From Chromohalobacter marismortui (lineage in GTDB: Bacteria > Pseudomonadota > Gammaproteobacteria > Pseudomonadales > Halomonadaceae), in the NCBI RefSeq assembly GCF_004364315.1, contig NZ_SOBR01000010.1:30706-94705 (forward strand): a stretch of DNA of 64,000 nt, in the 5' to 3' direction. The translations under genes were made by a program, and so were the position numbers. The notes under the pieces are model-generated. The model was given only the letters and a program-made list of their open reading frames with translations, did not search any database and was not told the DNA's origin. This document shows positions 13,545 to 24,092 of this stretch, piece by piece. Position 1 is the first letter of the stretch. Each line of letters starts with the position of its first letter.

Positions 13545-14287
13545 CGCTCACCCTCGATGGCCTAACGGCCCGCTACGGCCGCCGCCAGATTCTCTCCGCA
13601 ATCACCGTGCCGCCCCTCGTAGGCGGCCAGGTGGTCGCCGTCCTCGGTCCCAACGCCGCCGGCAAGTCGACCCTGTTCCGGCGCATCTTCGGGCTGCTCG
13701 CCGGTGGTGGCACGGTGCGGATCACTGACGCCATCAGCGAGCGCCCCGTGGCCTACATGCCCCAGGAAACCGGCGTCAACGCCGTACTGACGGTCTACGA
13801 GTCGGTACTGCTGGCACGCATGCAGGGCCGGCGCCTGAACGTGAAGCCCGAGGATCTGGCCGAGGTGGACCGCGCCCTGGACGAACTGGGCATCGTCGCG
13901 CTCGGCGAGCGCGACATCGGCGATCTCAGCGGTGGGCAGCGACAACTGGTGGGGGCGGCCCAGGCGCTGGTGCAGAATCCCGAGATCCTGCTGCTCGACG
14001 AACCGACCTCGGCGCTGGACCTGCATCGCCAGATCCAGCTGCTGTCGATCCTGCGCCGACTGGCCAAGGAACGGGGCATGCTGGTAATCGCCGCACTGCA
14101 CGACCTGGGCCATGCACTGCGCTTCACCGACCAGGCACTGATACTGCAGGAGGGTAGACTGGCGGCCTGTGGCGCCACCGACGACGTCGTCACGCCAGAG
14201 CTGCTACGGCGCGTCTTTCAGGTCGAGGCCCGCATCGAGTCCTGCTCGCGGGGTCGCCCCCAGCTCATTGTCGAAGCGGCCATCTGA
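13538..14287 (+). CDS. Iron-chelate-type ABC transporter ATP-binding protein
   Basis: A 249-residue cytoplasmic ATPase energising the preceding permease. Walker A GPNAAGKST is at 37-45, the signature LSGGQRQ at 130-136 and Walker B/D-loop LLLDEPTSALD around 151-161, with the H-loop in ALHDLGHA. Order and type match the FepC/BtuD group. The start overlaps the permease stop by 7 bp. The final 23 bp overlap the 3' end of the convergent DMT transporter gene, with no room for a terminator between them. Confidence 0.92.
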   Translation: MVTLTLDGLTARYGRRQILSAITVPPLVGGQVVAVLGPNAAGKSTLFRRIFGLLAGGGTVRITDAISERPVAYMPQETGVNAVLTVYESVLLARMQGRRLNVKPEDLAEVDRALDELGIVALGERDIGDLSGGQRQLVGAAQALVQNPEILLLDEPTSALDLHRQIQLLSILRRLAKERGMLVIAALHDLGHALRFTDQALILQEGRLAACGATDDVVTPELLRRVFQVEARIESCSRGRPQLIVEAAI

Positions 14288-15158
14288 ACCGGCGTCCTTC
14301 GAGGGCCGCCAGTATGGCGCCACTCAGCACCAGCGGCAGGGCCACCAGGAAACCACTGGATGGCATCAGCCCGAAGATCAGCAGGTCGGCCAGCACCGGC
14401 CAGACCAACGCCACGTACTCGAAGGGCGCCAGGCGCGAGACCTCGGCGTAGCGTAGCGCCAGGGTCATGCAGATATGTGCGGCGCCGCCGAACAATCCCG
14501 CCAGCACCAGTAGCGCCAGCGTCGGCCCCGAAACCGCTATCCAGCCAAGCGGCAACGTGGCGAGCCCCGCCAGCGCTGTGACCAGCACGAAGTAGAAGGC
14601 AATCGAAGCGGCCGTCTCGGTACGCGAGATACGCCGCACCGTCACCAGTGCGCCCGCCGTCAGCAGCGCGGCCAGCACGCCCAGGCCGTAACCCAGCACC
14701 TGCCCCCGAGACTCGCCCAGGTCGGGCATCACCAGCGCCGCCACGCCCGCCAGCACCAACGCGAAGGCTGCCGCCCGGTGGAGGGTGAAGCGCTCGCCAA
14801 GCAGCAGCACGCCGCCCACCGCCATGGCCACCGGCGACAGCTGCGCCAGCAGCGTCGCCTCGGCTACCGGCAGCCGCGCCACCGCCGCGAAGGAAGCGAA
14901 CATCGCTGCCGCGCCCAGTCCCGAGCGCACCAGATGCCCCACCGGTTTGCGCGTCGCCAGCGCCCGGGGAAATTCGCGGCGCCAGGTCATGAAGATCACG
15001 ATCGGCAGCAGCGCGAAGGCCGAGCGGAAGAATACGGTCTGGCCCAGCGGCACCTGCGTGCTCACCGCCTTGACGCACACCATCATCCCGGTGAAGAGAA
15101 TGCCCGACAGCAGTCGGAGCACGATGCCGGCCAGCGGCCGATCCGAAACGTTATCCAT
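14265..15158 (-). CDS. DMT-superfamily (EamA) transporter
   Basis: A 297-residue inner-membrane protein with about ten predicted transmembrane helices arranged as two EamA repeats, the layout of small-metabolite exporters such as RhaT/RarD-like permeases. The substrate cannot be read from sequence. The N-terminus MDNVSDRPLAGIVLRLLSGILFTGMMVCVKA is typical of the family. Its 3' end overlaps the ABC ATPase gene by 23 bp in convergent orientation, and the gene lies downstream of dnaJ on the same strand, beyond a hairpin at 15278-15308. Confidence 0.85.
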   Translation of the reverse strand: MDNVSDRPLAGIVLRLLSGILFTGMMVCVKAVSTQVPLGQTVFFRSAFALLPIVIFMTWRREFPRALATRKPVGHLVRSGLGAAAMFASFAAVARLPVAEATLLAQLSPVAMAVGGVLLLGERFTLHRAAAFALVLAGVAALVMPDLGESRGQVLGYGLGVLAALLTAGALVTVRRISRTETAASIAFYFVLVTALAGLATLPLGWIAVSGPTLALLVLAGLFGGAAHICMTLALRYAEVSRLAPFEYVALVWPVLADLLIFGLMPSSGFLVALPLVLSGAILAALEGRRFRWPLRQ

Positions 15159-15277
15159 GAGCGTCCTTGAGCATCATTCACGCGAGCGGGCCCGGCGAGT
15201 CCGAGAGCCGTCAAGATAGCAGTCAACATAGGCACAATGATCGTTGCCAACCGATATTCGCGGACTAGCACACGACG

Positions 15278-15308
15278 AGGCCCCGCCTCCTTGCGGAGTA
15301 CGGGGCCT
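15278..15308 (-). terminator. Hairpin after dnaJ
   Basis: The outer stem AGGCCCCG / CGGGGCCT encloses an inner CTCC-TTGC-GGAG stem, 26 bp past the dnaJ stop. No U-tract follows on the minus strand, so termination is probable but may be incomplete. Confidence 0.6.
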
Positions 15309-15333
15309 GGAACATACCGCCGACGAGACCGCT

Positions 15334-16482
<1,149 letters not shown>

Positions 16483-16518
16483 GGATGGTCCGCCTCCGTG
16501 TCGGCGCTGCGCAAACAG

Positions 16519-16545
16519 CAGCGCGGGAGAATACCCCCCGCGCTG
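16519..16545 (-). other. Intercistronic hairpin between dnaK and dnaJ
   Basis: A 9-bp stem (16519-16527 with 16537-16545) and 9-nt loop lies in the 90-bp gap downstream of the dnaK stop, without a U-tract. It could lower dnaJ expression relative to dnaK, by attenuation or by protecting the 3' end of a processed dnaK mRNA. This is inferred. Confidence 0.55.
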
Positions 16546-16572
16546 CCGTCATGCGAGCATCAGACGTCGTGG

Positions 16573-18507
<1,935 letters not shown>

Positions 18508-18549
18508 TGGAATACCTCAAAATCGTTGCTTGACTGTTTCGTCTTCGTC

Positions 18550-18564
18550 GGCGGCTTCGCCGCC
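18550..18564 (-). other. Small hairpin in the dnaK leader
   Basis: A perfect 6-bp stem GGCGGC-TTC-GCCGCC lies 43 bp upstream of the dnaK start, in the leader of a transcript from the promoter at 18580-18608. It may influence translation or message stability. No direct evidence. Confidence 0.4.
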
Positions 18565-18579
18565 TCGTTGTTCGTCTAT

Positions 18580-18608
18580 TTGGGGGGTGGGGTCACGCCT
18601 TTCAAGGG
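18580..18608 (-). promoter_or_regulatory. Sigma-32-like promoter upstream of dnaK
   Basis: On the minus strand the -35 reads CCCTTGAA (18601-18608) and the -10 reads CCCCAA (18580-18585, continuing AT), with 15 bp between them. This is close to the heat-shock consensus CCCTTGAA-N13-17-CCCCAT. It lies about 70 bp upstream of the dnaK start codon, inside the grpE-dnaK gap. Confidence 0.75.
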
Positions 18609-18637
18609 TGTCGGCGTCACATCACGCCCCTGCCACA

Positions 18638-19270
18638 TCAATTGGCGGCTTGGCTGACGACCACCATCGCCGGACGTACCAGACGTCCATTCAACAGATA
18701 CCCTTTCTGCATGACCTCGATCACGGTATTGGGCTCAACCTCGGGGTTGGGCACCATGGTCATGGCTTCATGCACTTGTGGGTCGAACGGCTCGCCTTGC
18801 GGATCGACGGCTTCCACGCCGAATTTGCTCAGTACATCGAGCTGCAATTTCAGGGTCATCGACACACCCTCACGATGCACCTCGCTGGCACCTTCCTGCA
18901 TCGACTCCAGTGCCTTTTCCAGGCTGTCGACGACCGGCAGCAACTCATTGACGAACTTCTCGAGCGCGAACTTGCGTGCCTTTTCGACATCCTGCTCGGC
19001 ACGGCGACGCACGTTCTGAGCCTCTGCGGCGGCGCGTGCCGTCTGGTCCTTGGCATCCGCCAAGGCTTGCTCCAACTCTTCGACGCGTGCGGCCAGCGCA
19101 TCGGCTTCCGGATTCTCGAGAGCGTCGGCATCGGCCTCGCTGGCCTCGACATCCTCGACGACGCCTTCGAGGTCGGCGTCATCGCCAGTGGCGTCATCCG
19201 GCTGGGGTTCGGCATCGCGATCGGCTCGAACCAACTCTTCGTCGGTGGGGGTCTGCGGGTCTTTGGCCAT
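18638..19270 (-). CDS. grpE: Nucleotide exchange factor GrpE
   Basis: GrpE releases ADP from DnaK. The 210-residue protein has an acidic, low-complexity N-terminal tail (about 60 residues, rich in D and E), a long coiled coil ([32 protein letters not shown]) and the C-terminal beta domain with the signature [32 protein letters not shown]. It is first in the grpE-dnaK-dnaJ operon, preceded by a sigma-32 promoter with a leader of about 55 nt. Confidence 0.97.
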   Translation of the reverse strand: MAKDPQTPTDEELVRADRDAEPQPDDATGDDADLEGVVEDVEASEADADALENPEADALAARVEELEQALADAKDQTARAAAEAQNVRRRAEQDVEKARKFALEKFVNELLPVVDSLEKALESMQEGASEVHREGVSMTLKLQLDVLSKFGVEAVDPQGEPFDPQVHEAMTMVPNPEVEPNTVIEVMQKGYLLNGRLVRPAMVVVSQAAN

Positions 19271-19330
19271 AAGTTTCTCCTGACAGCTGGCGCGGCCCGA
19301 AGCCGCATCTAATGAGCGATTGCCTCCTAT

Positions 19331-19356
19331 ATGGGGATGCGGTGAACGATCTCAAG
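19331..19356 (-). promoter_or_regulatory. Sigma-32 promoter of grpE
   Basis: On the minus strand CTTGAG (19351-19356) and CCCCAT (19331-19336, followed by ATA) are 14 bp apart. This matches the heat-shock consensus in both hexamers and in spacing. The expected start of transcription is about 55 bp upstream of the grpE ATG. Confidence 0.85.
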
Positions 19357-19385
19357 CCACTCTTATCGCTTGCGACGACTGGCAA

Positions 19386-19414
19386 TTGAAGCCCCATCCC
19401 AACTACTGTATAAA
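19386..19414 (+). promoter_or_regulatory. Sigma-70 promoter of recN
   Basis: TTGAAG (19386-19391) and TATAAA (19409-19414) are separated by exactly 17 bp. This gives a near-consensus promoter about 40 bp upstream of the recN start. The LexA box covers the -10 element. Confidence 0.88.
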
Positions 19415-19421
19415 CACACAG
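19406..19421 (+). promoter_or_regulatory. LexA (SOS) box on the recN promoter
   Basis: CTGTATAAACACACAG fits the gammaproteobacterial LexA consensus CTGT-N8-ACAG exactly and overlaps the -10 TATAAA. recN is a classical SOS gene in E. coli, so repression by LexA until DNA damage is the expected behaviour. Confidence 0.92.
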
Positions 19422-19455
19422 AGATCAGCTTCGTTTCCGACGCCCGGAGGTTTTC

Positions 19456-21129
19456 ATGCTGATACAGCTTGCCATTCGCGACTACGCCATCGTCGAGCGC
19501 CTCGATCTGGACCTGCACGACGGTATGACGGCCATCACCGGCGAGACCGGCGCCGGCAAATCGATCATGCTCGGCGCCTTGGGCTTATGCCTGGGAGAGC
19601 GCGCCGACGCCGGTAGCGTGCGTCATGGCTGCGAGCGCGCGGACATCAGCGCACGCTTCGATATCGCCCGACTCACCGCTGCTCGCGCCTGGCTCACCGA
19701 GCGTGAGCTGGCGCATGACGAATGCCTGCTCCGGCGTGTCGTCACCGCGTCGGGGCGCTCCAAGGCCTGGATCAACGGCCAACCGGTCACGGTGAGCGAC
19801 CTGAAAGCGCTCGGCGAGCATCTCATCGAGGTCCACAGCCAACACGCCCATCAAGCGCTCTTGCGCGAAGAAACGCATCTGCGCCTGCTCGACAGCTACG
19901 CCGGGCAGACCGAGGCCGTCGCCACCCTTGGCGAGCACTTTCATCACTGGCGCGCACGCCGACGGCGGCTACGTGATCTGCAAGAAAGCGGCGACGAGGT
20001 GCAGGCACGGCGTCAGCTATTGCGTTATCAAGTCGAGGAGCTCGATCAACTGGCGCTCGAAGAGGGGGAACTGGATACCCTGGAGGACGAGCAGACCCAA
20101 CTGGCCAACCTCGAGGAAGTCCTGGGCGACGCGCAGTTCGCCGCCGACTGTTGCGATCAGGACGAGCACGGTGCGCGCGCATTGCTGCACCATGCCACCG
20201 CACGCCTGGGGAATGCCCCCGAACAGACTCGTCAGCAACTGGCGGATGCGCTGGGCATGCTGAACGAGGCGCAAATCCAGATCGAGGAGGCGGCGCGCGA
20301 GCTGCATCGCTTCGTCGACACCACCGAGCTCGATCCGCAGCGCCTGGCGGAGGTCGAAGCTCGTCTCGGCGAAGTACATCGCATCGCGCGCAAGCATCAT
20401 GTCCTGCCCGAGGAGCTGCGCGACCTGCATCAGCGTTTGAGCGACGAGCTGGCCAGCCTGGAAGGCGATGAGCATGACCTCGAGGCGCTCGCCGAAGACG
20501 CCGAGCGGGCGCGCGACACTTACCGAGAACAAGCGCGGTCGATCAGTGAGGCGCGTCTCGAGGCGGCGCGCGACTTCGGCGAGGCCGTACAGGCGCAACT
20601 GGCCTTCCTGGGATTGGGCAAGGCAACCTTCGAGGTCGCCGTTGCGCCCCGCGAAACGCCCCAAGCCGAAGGGCTCGACCAGGTACGCTTCATGATCAGC
20701 GCCAACCCCGGCCAGCCATCACGCCCGCTGAACAAGGTCGCCTCAGGCGGCGAGCTGTCGCGTATCAGCCTCGCAATCCAGGTCGTCGCCGCACAGCACA
20801 GCACGGCGCCCAGCATGGTCTTCGACGAAGTCGATGTCGGCGTGTCGGGGGCCATCGCGGAAATCGTCGGCCAGTTGCTGCGACGCCTCGGTGCCCAAGG
20901 GCAGATCCTGACCGTGACGCACCTGCCGCAAGTCGCCGCCCAGGCGCATCATCATCTACATATCGAAAAGCGTGCCGAGCAAGACACGACACTCACGCAC
21001 ATGGCACTGCTCGACGATGCCGGGCGCGTGCGTGAACTGGCCCGCATGCTCGGCGGCGTCAAGCTCTCCGACCGCACTCTGGCGCACGCCCGCGAAATGC
21101 TCGACGCCAGCCAGCACGCGCAACACTGA
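19456..21129 (+). CDS. recN: DNA repair protein RecN
   Basis: SMC-like ATPase acting early in double-strand-break repair. The 557-residue protein has an N-terminal Walker A GETGAGKS (29-36), a long central coiled coil (about 155-370), and the C-terminal half ATPase with signature ASGGELSRI and Walker B MVFDEVDVGVSG. GGAGG precedes the ATG by about six bases. It is divergent from grpE and convergent with fur; a hairpin at 21193-21215 lies between recN and fur. Confidence 0.97.
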   Translation: MLIQLAIRDYAIVERLDLDLHDGMTAITGETGAGKSIMLGALGLCLGERADAGSVRHGCERADISARFDIARLTAARAWLTERELAHDECLLRRVVTASGRSKAWINGQPVTVSDLKALGEHLIEVHSQHAHQALLREETHLRLLDSYAGQTEAVATLGEHFHHWRARRRRLRDLQESGDEVQARRQLLRYQVEELDQLALEEGELDTLEDEQTQLANLEEVLGDAQFAADCCDQDEHGARALLHHATARLGNAPEQTRQQLADALGMLNEAQIQIEEAARELHRFVDTTELDPQRLAEVEARLGEVHRIARKHHVLPEELRDLHQRLSDELASLEGDEHDLEALAEDAERARDTYREQARSISEARLEAARDFGEAVQAQLAFLGLGKATFEVAVAPRETPQAEGLDQVRFMISANPGQPSRPLNKVASGGELSRISLAIQVVAAQHSTAPSMVFDEVDVGVSGAIAEIVGQLLRRLGAQGQILTVTHLPQVAAQAHHHLHIEKRAEQDTTLTHMALLDDAGRVRELARMLGGVKLSDRTLAHAREMLDASQHAQH

Positions 21130-21192
21130 ACGTACCGGGCTGGCGTTCTTGGATACATCGTCGCGTGATATCGGGAGGGGCATGAAACGACA

Positions 21193-21215
21193 CAACCGGC
21201 CATGAAGGCCGGTTG
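21193..21215. terminator. Hairpin between convergent recN and fur
   Basis: A perfect 9-bp stem (21193-21201 with 21207-21215) and 5-nt loop sits between the recN and fur stops. Neither side has a strong U-tract. It is a plausible shared but weak terminator. Confidence 0.6.
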
Positions 21216-21244
21216 CATCATCGCGACATGCTGACTGCTCGGGG

Positions 21245-21697
21245 TTACTTCTTGCCGGGCCCTGAGCCTTCCTGGCGCGTCACGCTGGACCCCTTGGGGC
21301 GCACGTACAACACCAGCGCATGATCGACGAGTTCGAAGCCATGCTCTTCGGCGATCTCGCGTTGACGCCGCTCGATGGTATCGTCGAAGAACTCGATGAT
21401 CTCGCCACTTTCCAGGCACACCATATGATCGTGGTGTTCTTCCTGCGACAGCTCGAACACGGCGTGCCCGCCATCGAAGTTGTGGCGAATGACCAACCCC
21501 GCCGTCTCGAACTGCGTCAAGACACGATATACGGTTGCCAGACCGACATCATCACCTGCGTCGAGCAAAGCCTTATAGACGTCTTCGGCGCTCAGATGAT
21601 GTTGGTCCTGCGTGCTTTCGAGAATTTGCAGGATCTTGACGCGCGGCAGGGTGACTTTTAGCCCTGCCTTGCGCAGTTCATGGTTCTGATCGGCCAT
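21245..21697 (-). CDS. fur: Ferric uptake regulator Fur
   Basis: Iron-responsive repressor of uptake genes. The 150-residue protein has the winged-helix N domain (ELRKAGLKVTLPRVKILQIL, with recognition region VGLATVYRVLTQFE) and the metal-binding dimerisation domain with HHDH at 88-91. The MVC-x-x-C motif of E. coli Fur is changed to MVCLES (C94 kept, the second position is S97), as I recall for Pseudomonas Fur as well. The C-terminal tail after YVRPKG is about 16 residues longer than in Pseudomonas. It is divergent from bamE with a 78-bp gap. Confidence 0.97.
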   Translation of the reverse strand: MADQNHELRKAGLKVTLPRVKILQILESTQDQHHLSAEDVYKALLDAGDDVGLATVYRVLTQFETAGLVIRHNFDGGHAVFELSQEEHHDHMVCLESGEIIEFFDDTIERRQREIAEEHGFELVDHALVLYVRPKGSSVTRQEGSGPGKK

Positions 21698-21775
21698 GGT
21701 TGCGGTTGCTCTTCGCAGTATCGTGGTAGGTCAGGTATGATCAACCCAGGCAACGATAGTGAATGATAGGCGCAA

Positions 21776-22207
21776 ATGCAAAACCTGATTAAAACAGTCA
21801 CCTTCTCCGTCGCCCTGGCGCTCGTCAGCGGCTGCAGCTACGTCGGCGTTTACAAGCGCGACCTGGTTCAGGGCAATCTTATCACTCAGGACATGGTCTC
21901 GCAGCTCGAGACCGGCATGACCAAGGAGCAGGTTCGCTATGTCATGGGCAGTCCCCTACTCAAAGGCCCGTTCAACGAGGACCGCTGGGACTATGTCTTC
22001 TACCTCGACGAGGCCTATGACGATGTAGAAGAAAAGCGTGTCACGCTGACCTTCCAGAACGACCGCTTGACCGACATCGAGCGTGAAGGCGATCTTGAAG
22101 ATGATGTCGCCCTCTCCAACCAAGGCGGTCCCGGCCCCGCCGTGGAAGGTTCCGGCGCCGGCAGCAGCACTGCAGCCGCCGGCCCCGGCTATGGCCCCGT
22201 GGAATAA
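21776..22207 (+). CDS. bamE: Outer membrane assembly lipoprotein BamE (SmpA/OmlA)
   Basis: Small lipoprotein of the BAM complex that inserts beta-barrel proteins into the outer membrane. A lipoprotein signal peptide ends in the lipobox LVSGC with C20 as the acylated residue. The SmpA/OmlA domain follows, with YKRDLVQGN, LETGMTKEQVRYVMGSPLL and DRWDYVFYL. The last 40 residues are a low-complexity Gly/Pro/Ala/Ser tail not part of the domain. It is divergent from fur, as in Pseudomonas. Confidence 0.95.
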   Translation: MQNLIKTVTFSVALALVSGCSYVGVYKRDLVQGNLITQDMVSQLETGMTKEQVRYVMGSPLLKGPFNEDRWDYVFYLDEAYDDVEEKRVTLTFQNDRLTDIEREGDLEDDVALSNQGGPGPAVEGSGAGSSTAAAGPGYGPVE

Positions 22208-22216
22208 CCGCCTCGT

Positions 22217-22519
22217 TCAGTCGCCTCCCCGAGCCCGCGCCAAGCGCGCTTGCTTGGGGTCGACAACCAACGGGCGGTAGACCTCGACGCGATCTCCCTG
22301 CTCCAACACTCGATGGTCAGGCGCCTTGAGCGCCTGGCCGAAAATCCCCAGCGGCGCCCGCTCGAAGAAAGCGGCGTCTCGCTCGGGGAAAAGAGACGGC
22401 AGTTCCGCCTCTCTCACGGCGTCACGTGCCGACGTCCCCGGCGCCACCGCCAATGCCACCACCCGCTGACGGTGTGGCTCGGCATAAGCGACCTCGATCA
22501 TGATACGAGAGGCTGGCAT
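22217..22519 (-). CDS. rnfH: RnfH family (UPF0125) protein
   Basis: A 100-residue beta-grasp (ubiquitin-like) protein of unknown function. Family features are the MIEVAYA start of the fold and the closing LKAPDHRVLEQGDRVEVYRPLVVDPKQAR. The chosen ATG lies one base past the ratA stop (TGA-C-ATG), which makes ratA and rnfH a coupled pair; a start five codons upstream would overlap ratA. The ratA-rnfH pairing is conserved widely and superficially resembles a toxin-antitoxin operon, although in this family that relation is disputed. Confidence 0.9.
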   Translation of the reverse strand: MPASRIMIEVAYAEPHRQRVVALAVAPGTSARDAVREAELPSLFPERDAAFFERAPLGIFGQALKAPDHRVLEQGDRVEVYRPLVVDPKQARLARARGGD

Positions 22520-22520
22520 G

Positions 22521-22961
22521 TCATTGGGCGCCATAAAGCGCATCCGCACGCCGCGTGAAGGCATCGACCAACTGGCCGGCGACTTGCTGGAACAGCTTGC
22601 CGAACGCCACGCCCAACAGGCGATTGGAAAACTCGAATTCCATCTCCAGGCTCACGCGGCACGCCGACTCGCCCATCGGCGTGAACAACCAGCGCCCACT
22701 GAGACGCTTGAAAGGCCCCCGATCGAGCGATAGATCGATCCGCTCATGAGGGTAAAGCTCATTACGTGTGGCCAGGGTCTGCTCCACGCCCCCCTTGGCC
22801 AGTGTCATCTCTCCTATCAGGTAGCGCCCTTCTTCGTGCTCGATGACCCGTGCGCGGCGACATCCCGGCAAGAATTCAGGGTAACTCTCGAAATCATTGA
22901 CCAGATCGAACATCGCCTTGCAGGAATGTCTCACCAAGGCAGACCGGTTGACCGTAGGCAT
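22521..22961 (-). CDS. ratA: START-domain protein RatA (coenzyme Q-binding type)
   Basis: A 146-residue single-domain SRPBCC/START protein. Conserved points are the N-terminal VNRSALVRHSCKAMFDLVNDFESYPEFLPGC and the C-terminal helix FGKLFQQVAGQLVDAFTRRA. Relatives (Coq10 type) bind ubiquinone-like lipids; E. coli RatA has been reported to block 70S ribosome association. Which role applies here is not decided by sequence. It is followed by rnfH and divergent from smpB, the common gammaproteobacterial arrangement. Confidence 0.92.
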   Translation of the reverse strand: MPTVNRSALVRHSCKAMFDLVNDFESYPEFLPGCRRARVIEHEEGRYLIGEMTLAKGGVEQTLATRNELYPHERIDLSLDRGPFKRLSGRWLFTPMGESACRVSLEMEFEFSNRLLGVAFGKLFQQVAGQLVDAFTRRADALYGAQ

Positions 22962-23091
22962 TCACCACTCCGCTGACTTTGTTGCGCCGTGCGCGTATGA
23001 TGGAAGGTTAACGTCAAGGCCTTGAATGATATCACGCCTTCCCCCATTTCATGGGGCTAGCGGATTCGGCGCATAGTAATGTAGAGGTTCC

Positions 23092-23565
23092 ATGGCCAAG
23101 AAAAAAGGCAACATAGGCTCGAGCACCATCGCGCAAAACAAGAAGGCTCGCTTCGAATACCATATCGACGAGACCTTCGAGGCCGGCTTGTCGCTGGCCG
23201 GGTGGGAAGTCAAGAGCTTGCGCGCCGGCAAGGCGCAGCTCACCGACACCTACATCCTGATCAAGAATGGCGAGGCATGGCTGCTGGGCAGTCATATCAC
23301 GCCACTCAATACCGTCAGTACGCATGTGGTGGCGGATCCTTCGCGTACACGCAAGTTATTGCTGCACCGCAAGGAAATCGCCAAGATCTTCTCGCGCACC
23401 CAGGACAAGGGGCATACCTGCGTGCCGCTGAAACTGTACTGGAAGAAAAACCTCGTCAAATGCGAGCTCGCGCTGGTACGCGGCAAGAAGATGCACGACA
23501 AGCGCGCCACGGAAAAGGCCCGCGACTGGGATCGCGAAAAGGCCCGCATCATGCGTGCCCACTGA
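23092..23565 (+). CDS. smpB: SsrA-binding protein SmpB
   Basis: SmpB binds tmRNA and brings it to stalled ribosomes. The 157-residue beta-barrel protein has [38 protein letters not shown] and the basic C-terminal tail [21 protein letters not shown], which takes the place of mRNA in the decoding channel. AGAGG precedes the ATG. Its partner RNA, ssrA, begins 68 bp downstream on the same strand, as in E. coli. Confidence 0.98.
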   Translation: MAKKKGNIGSSTIAQNKKARFEYHIDETFEAGLSLAGWEVKSLRAGKAQLTDTYILIKNGEAWLLGSHITPLNTVSTHVVADPSRTRKLLLHRKEIAKIFSRTQDKGHTCVPLKLYWKKNLVKCELALVRGKKMHDKRATEKARDWDREKARIMRAH

Positions 23566-23633
23566 CGATTTTCGCCAATGAGGTTGAACTGGCCTCGAAC
23601 GGTCCCCATCTGTTAGACTGTAAGACGCTTTAC

Positions 23634-24013
23634 GGGGGCGACATGGCTTCGACGCCGGTGACAATCCCTGAGGTGCATGCCGAGAGCGTAACGTATCTCG
23701 TAAATCCAACGTTACGATAAAATAGTCGCAAACGACGACAACTACGCTCAGGGCGCGCTGGCAGCGTAACAACTGCTAGCTTCTAGTCCGGCCCGGAGGT
23801 GATGTGCCCATTCATCACCGATGGGATACGAGCTCAGACTGATGGGATCGCGGCTGGCTTTGTCCTCGCGTCAGCCGCTAAAACTTAGAGGAATCGCGTC
23901 GCTGGATCCTGCCCGTCGGAGCCAGAGGCGCTAAATCAAAAGACGGACCTAAGCATGTAGAGCCGATGGGTGAGTGCCGGCGGACGGGGGTTCAATTCCC
24001 CCCGCCTCCACCA
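23634..24013 (+). ncRNA. ssrA: Transfer-messenger RNA (tmRNA)
   Basis: One-piece tmRNA of about 380 nt that rescues stalled ribosomes. The 5' end GGGGGCG pairs with the 3' CGCCTCC to form the seven-base acceptor stem (one G-U), followed by an encoded ACCA end at 24010-24013. The T arm GGGGTTCAATTCCCC lies just before it. The tag frame starts at 23728 and is followed by the pseudoknot-rich region. A probable -10 (TAGACT, 23614-23619) sits upstream, without a well-spaced -35. A strong terminator follows at 24021-24051. Confidence 0.97.
23728..23769 (+). other. tmRNA proteolysis tag reading frame
   Basis: From the resume codon GCA the frame reads ANDDNYAQGALAA then TAA, 13 residues. The end ALAA is the ClpXP/ClpAP degron, and the ANDDNYA start matches the Pseudomonas type, with QG inserted before ALAA relative to the ten-residue Pseudomonas tag as I recall it. 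Confidence 0.93.
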
Positions 24014-24020
24014 AACACCG

Positions 24021-24051
24021 AAAAAGCCAACCTCTAGGGGTTGGCTTTTTT
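24021..24051 (+). terminator. Rho-independent terminator of ssrA
   Basis: Twelve-base complementary arms (24021-24032 with 24039-24050) and a 6-nt loop are followed by T residues. Because the arms begin with AAAAA, it could also end the convergent betaine-binding-protein transcript from the other side. Confidence 0.93.
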
Positions 24052-24092
24052 CGTTACCAGGGCCGAGTAACCCTGAGCTTGATCAGAGGGAC

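Noticed and set aside
22217..22961. ratA-rnfH as a toxin-antitoxin module
   Set aside because: The pair is a conserved housekeeping arrangement, and the toxin-antitoxin interpretation is not well supported for this family.
24000..24060. tmRNA 3' end as an attachment site of a genomic island
   Set aside because: No integrase gene and no second copy of the tmRNA 3' end was seen downstream, and the following genes look native in composition.
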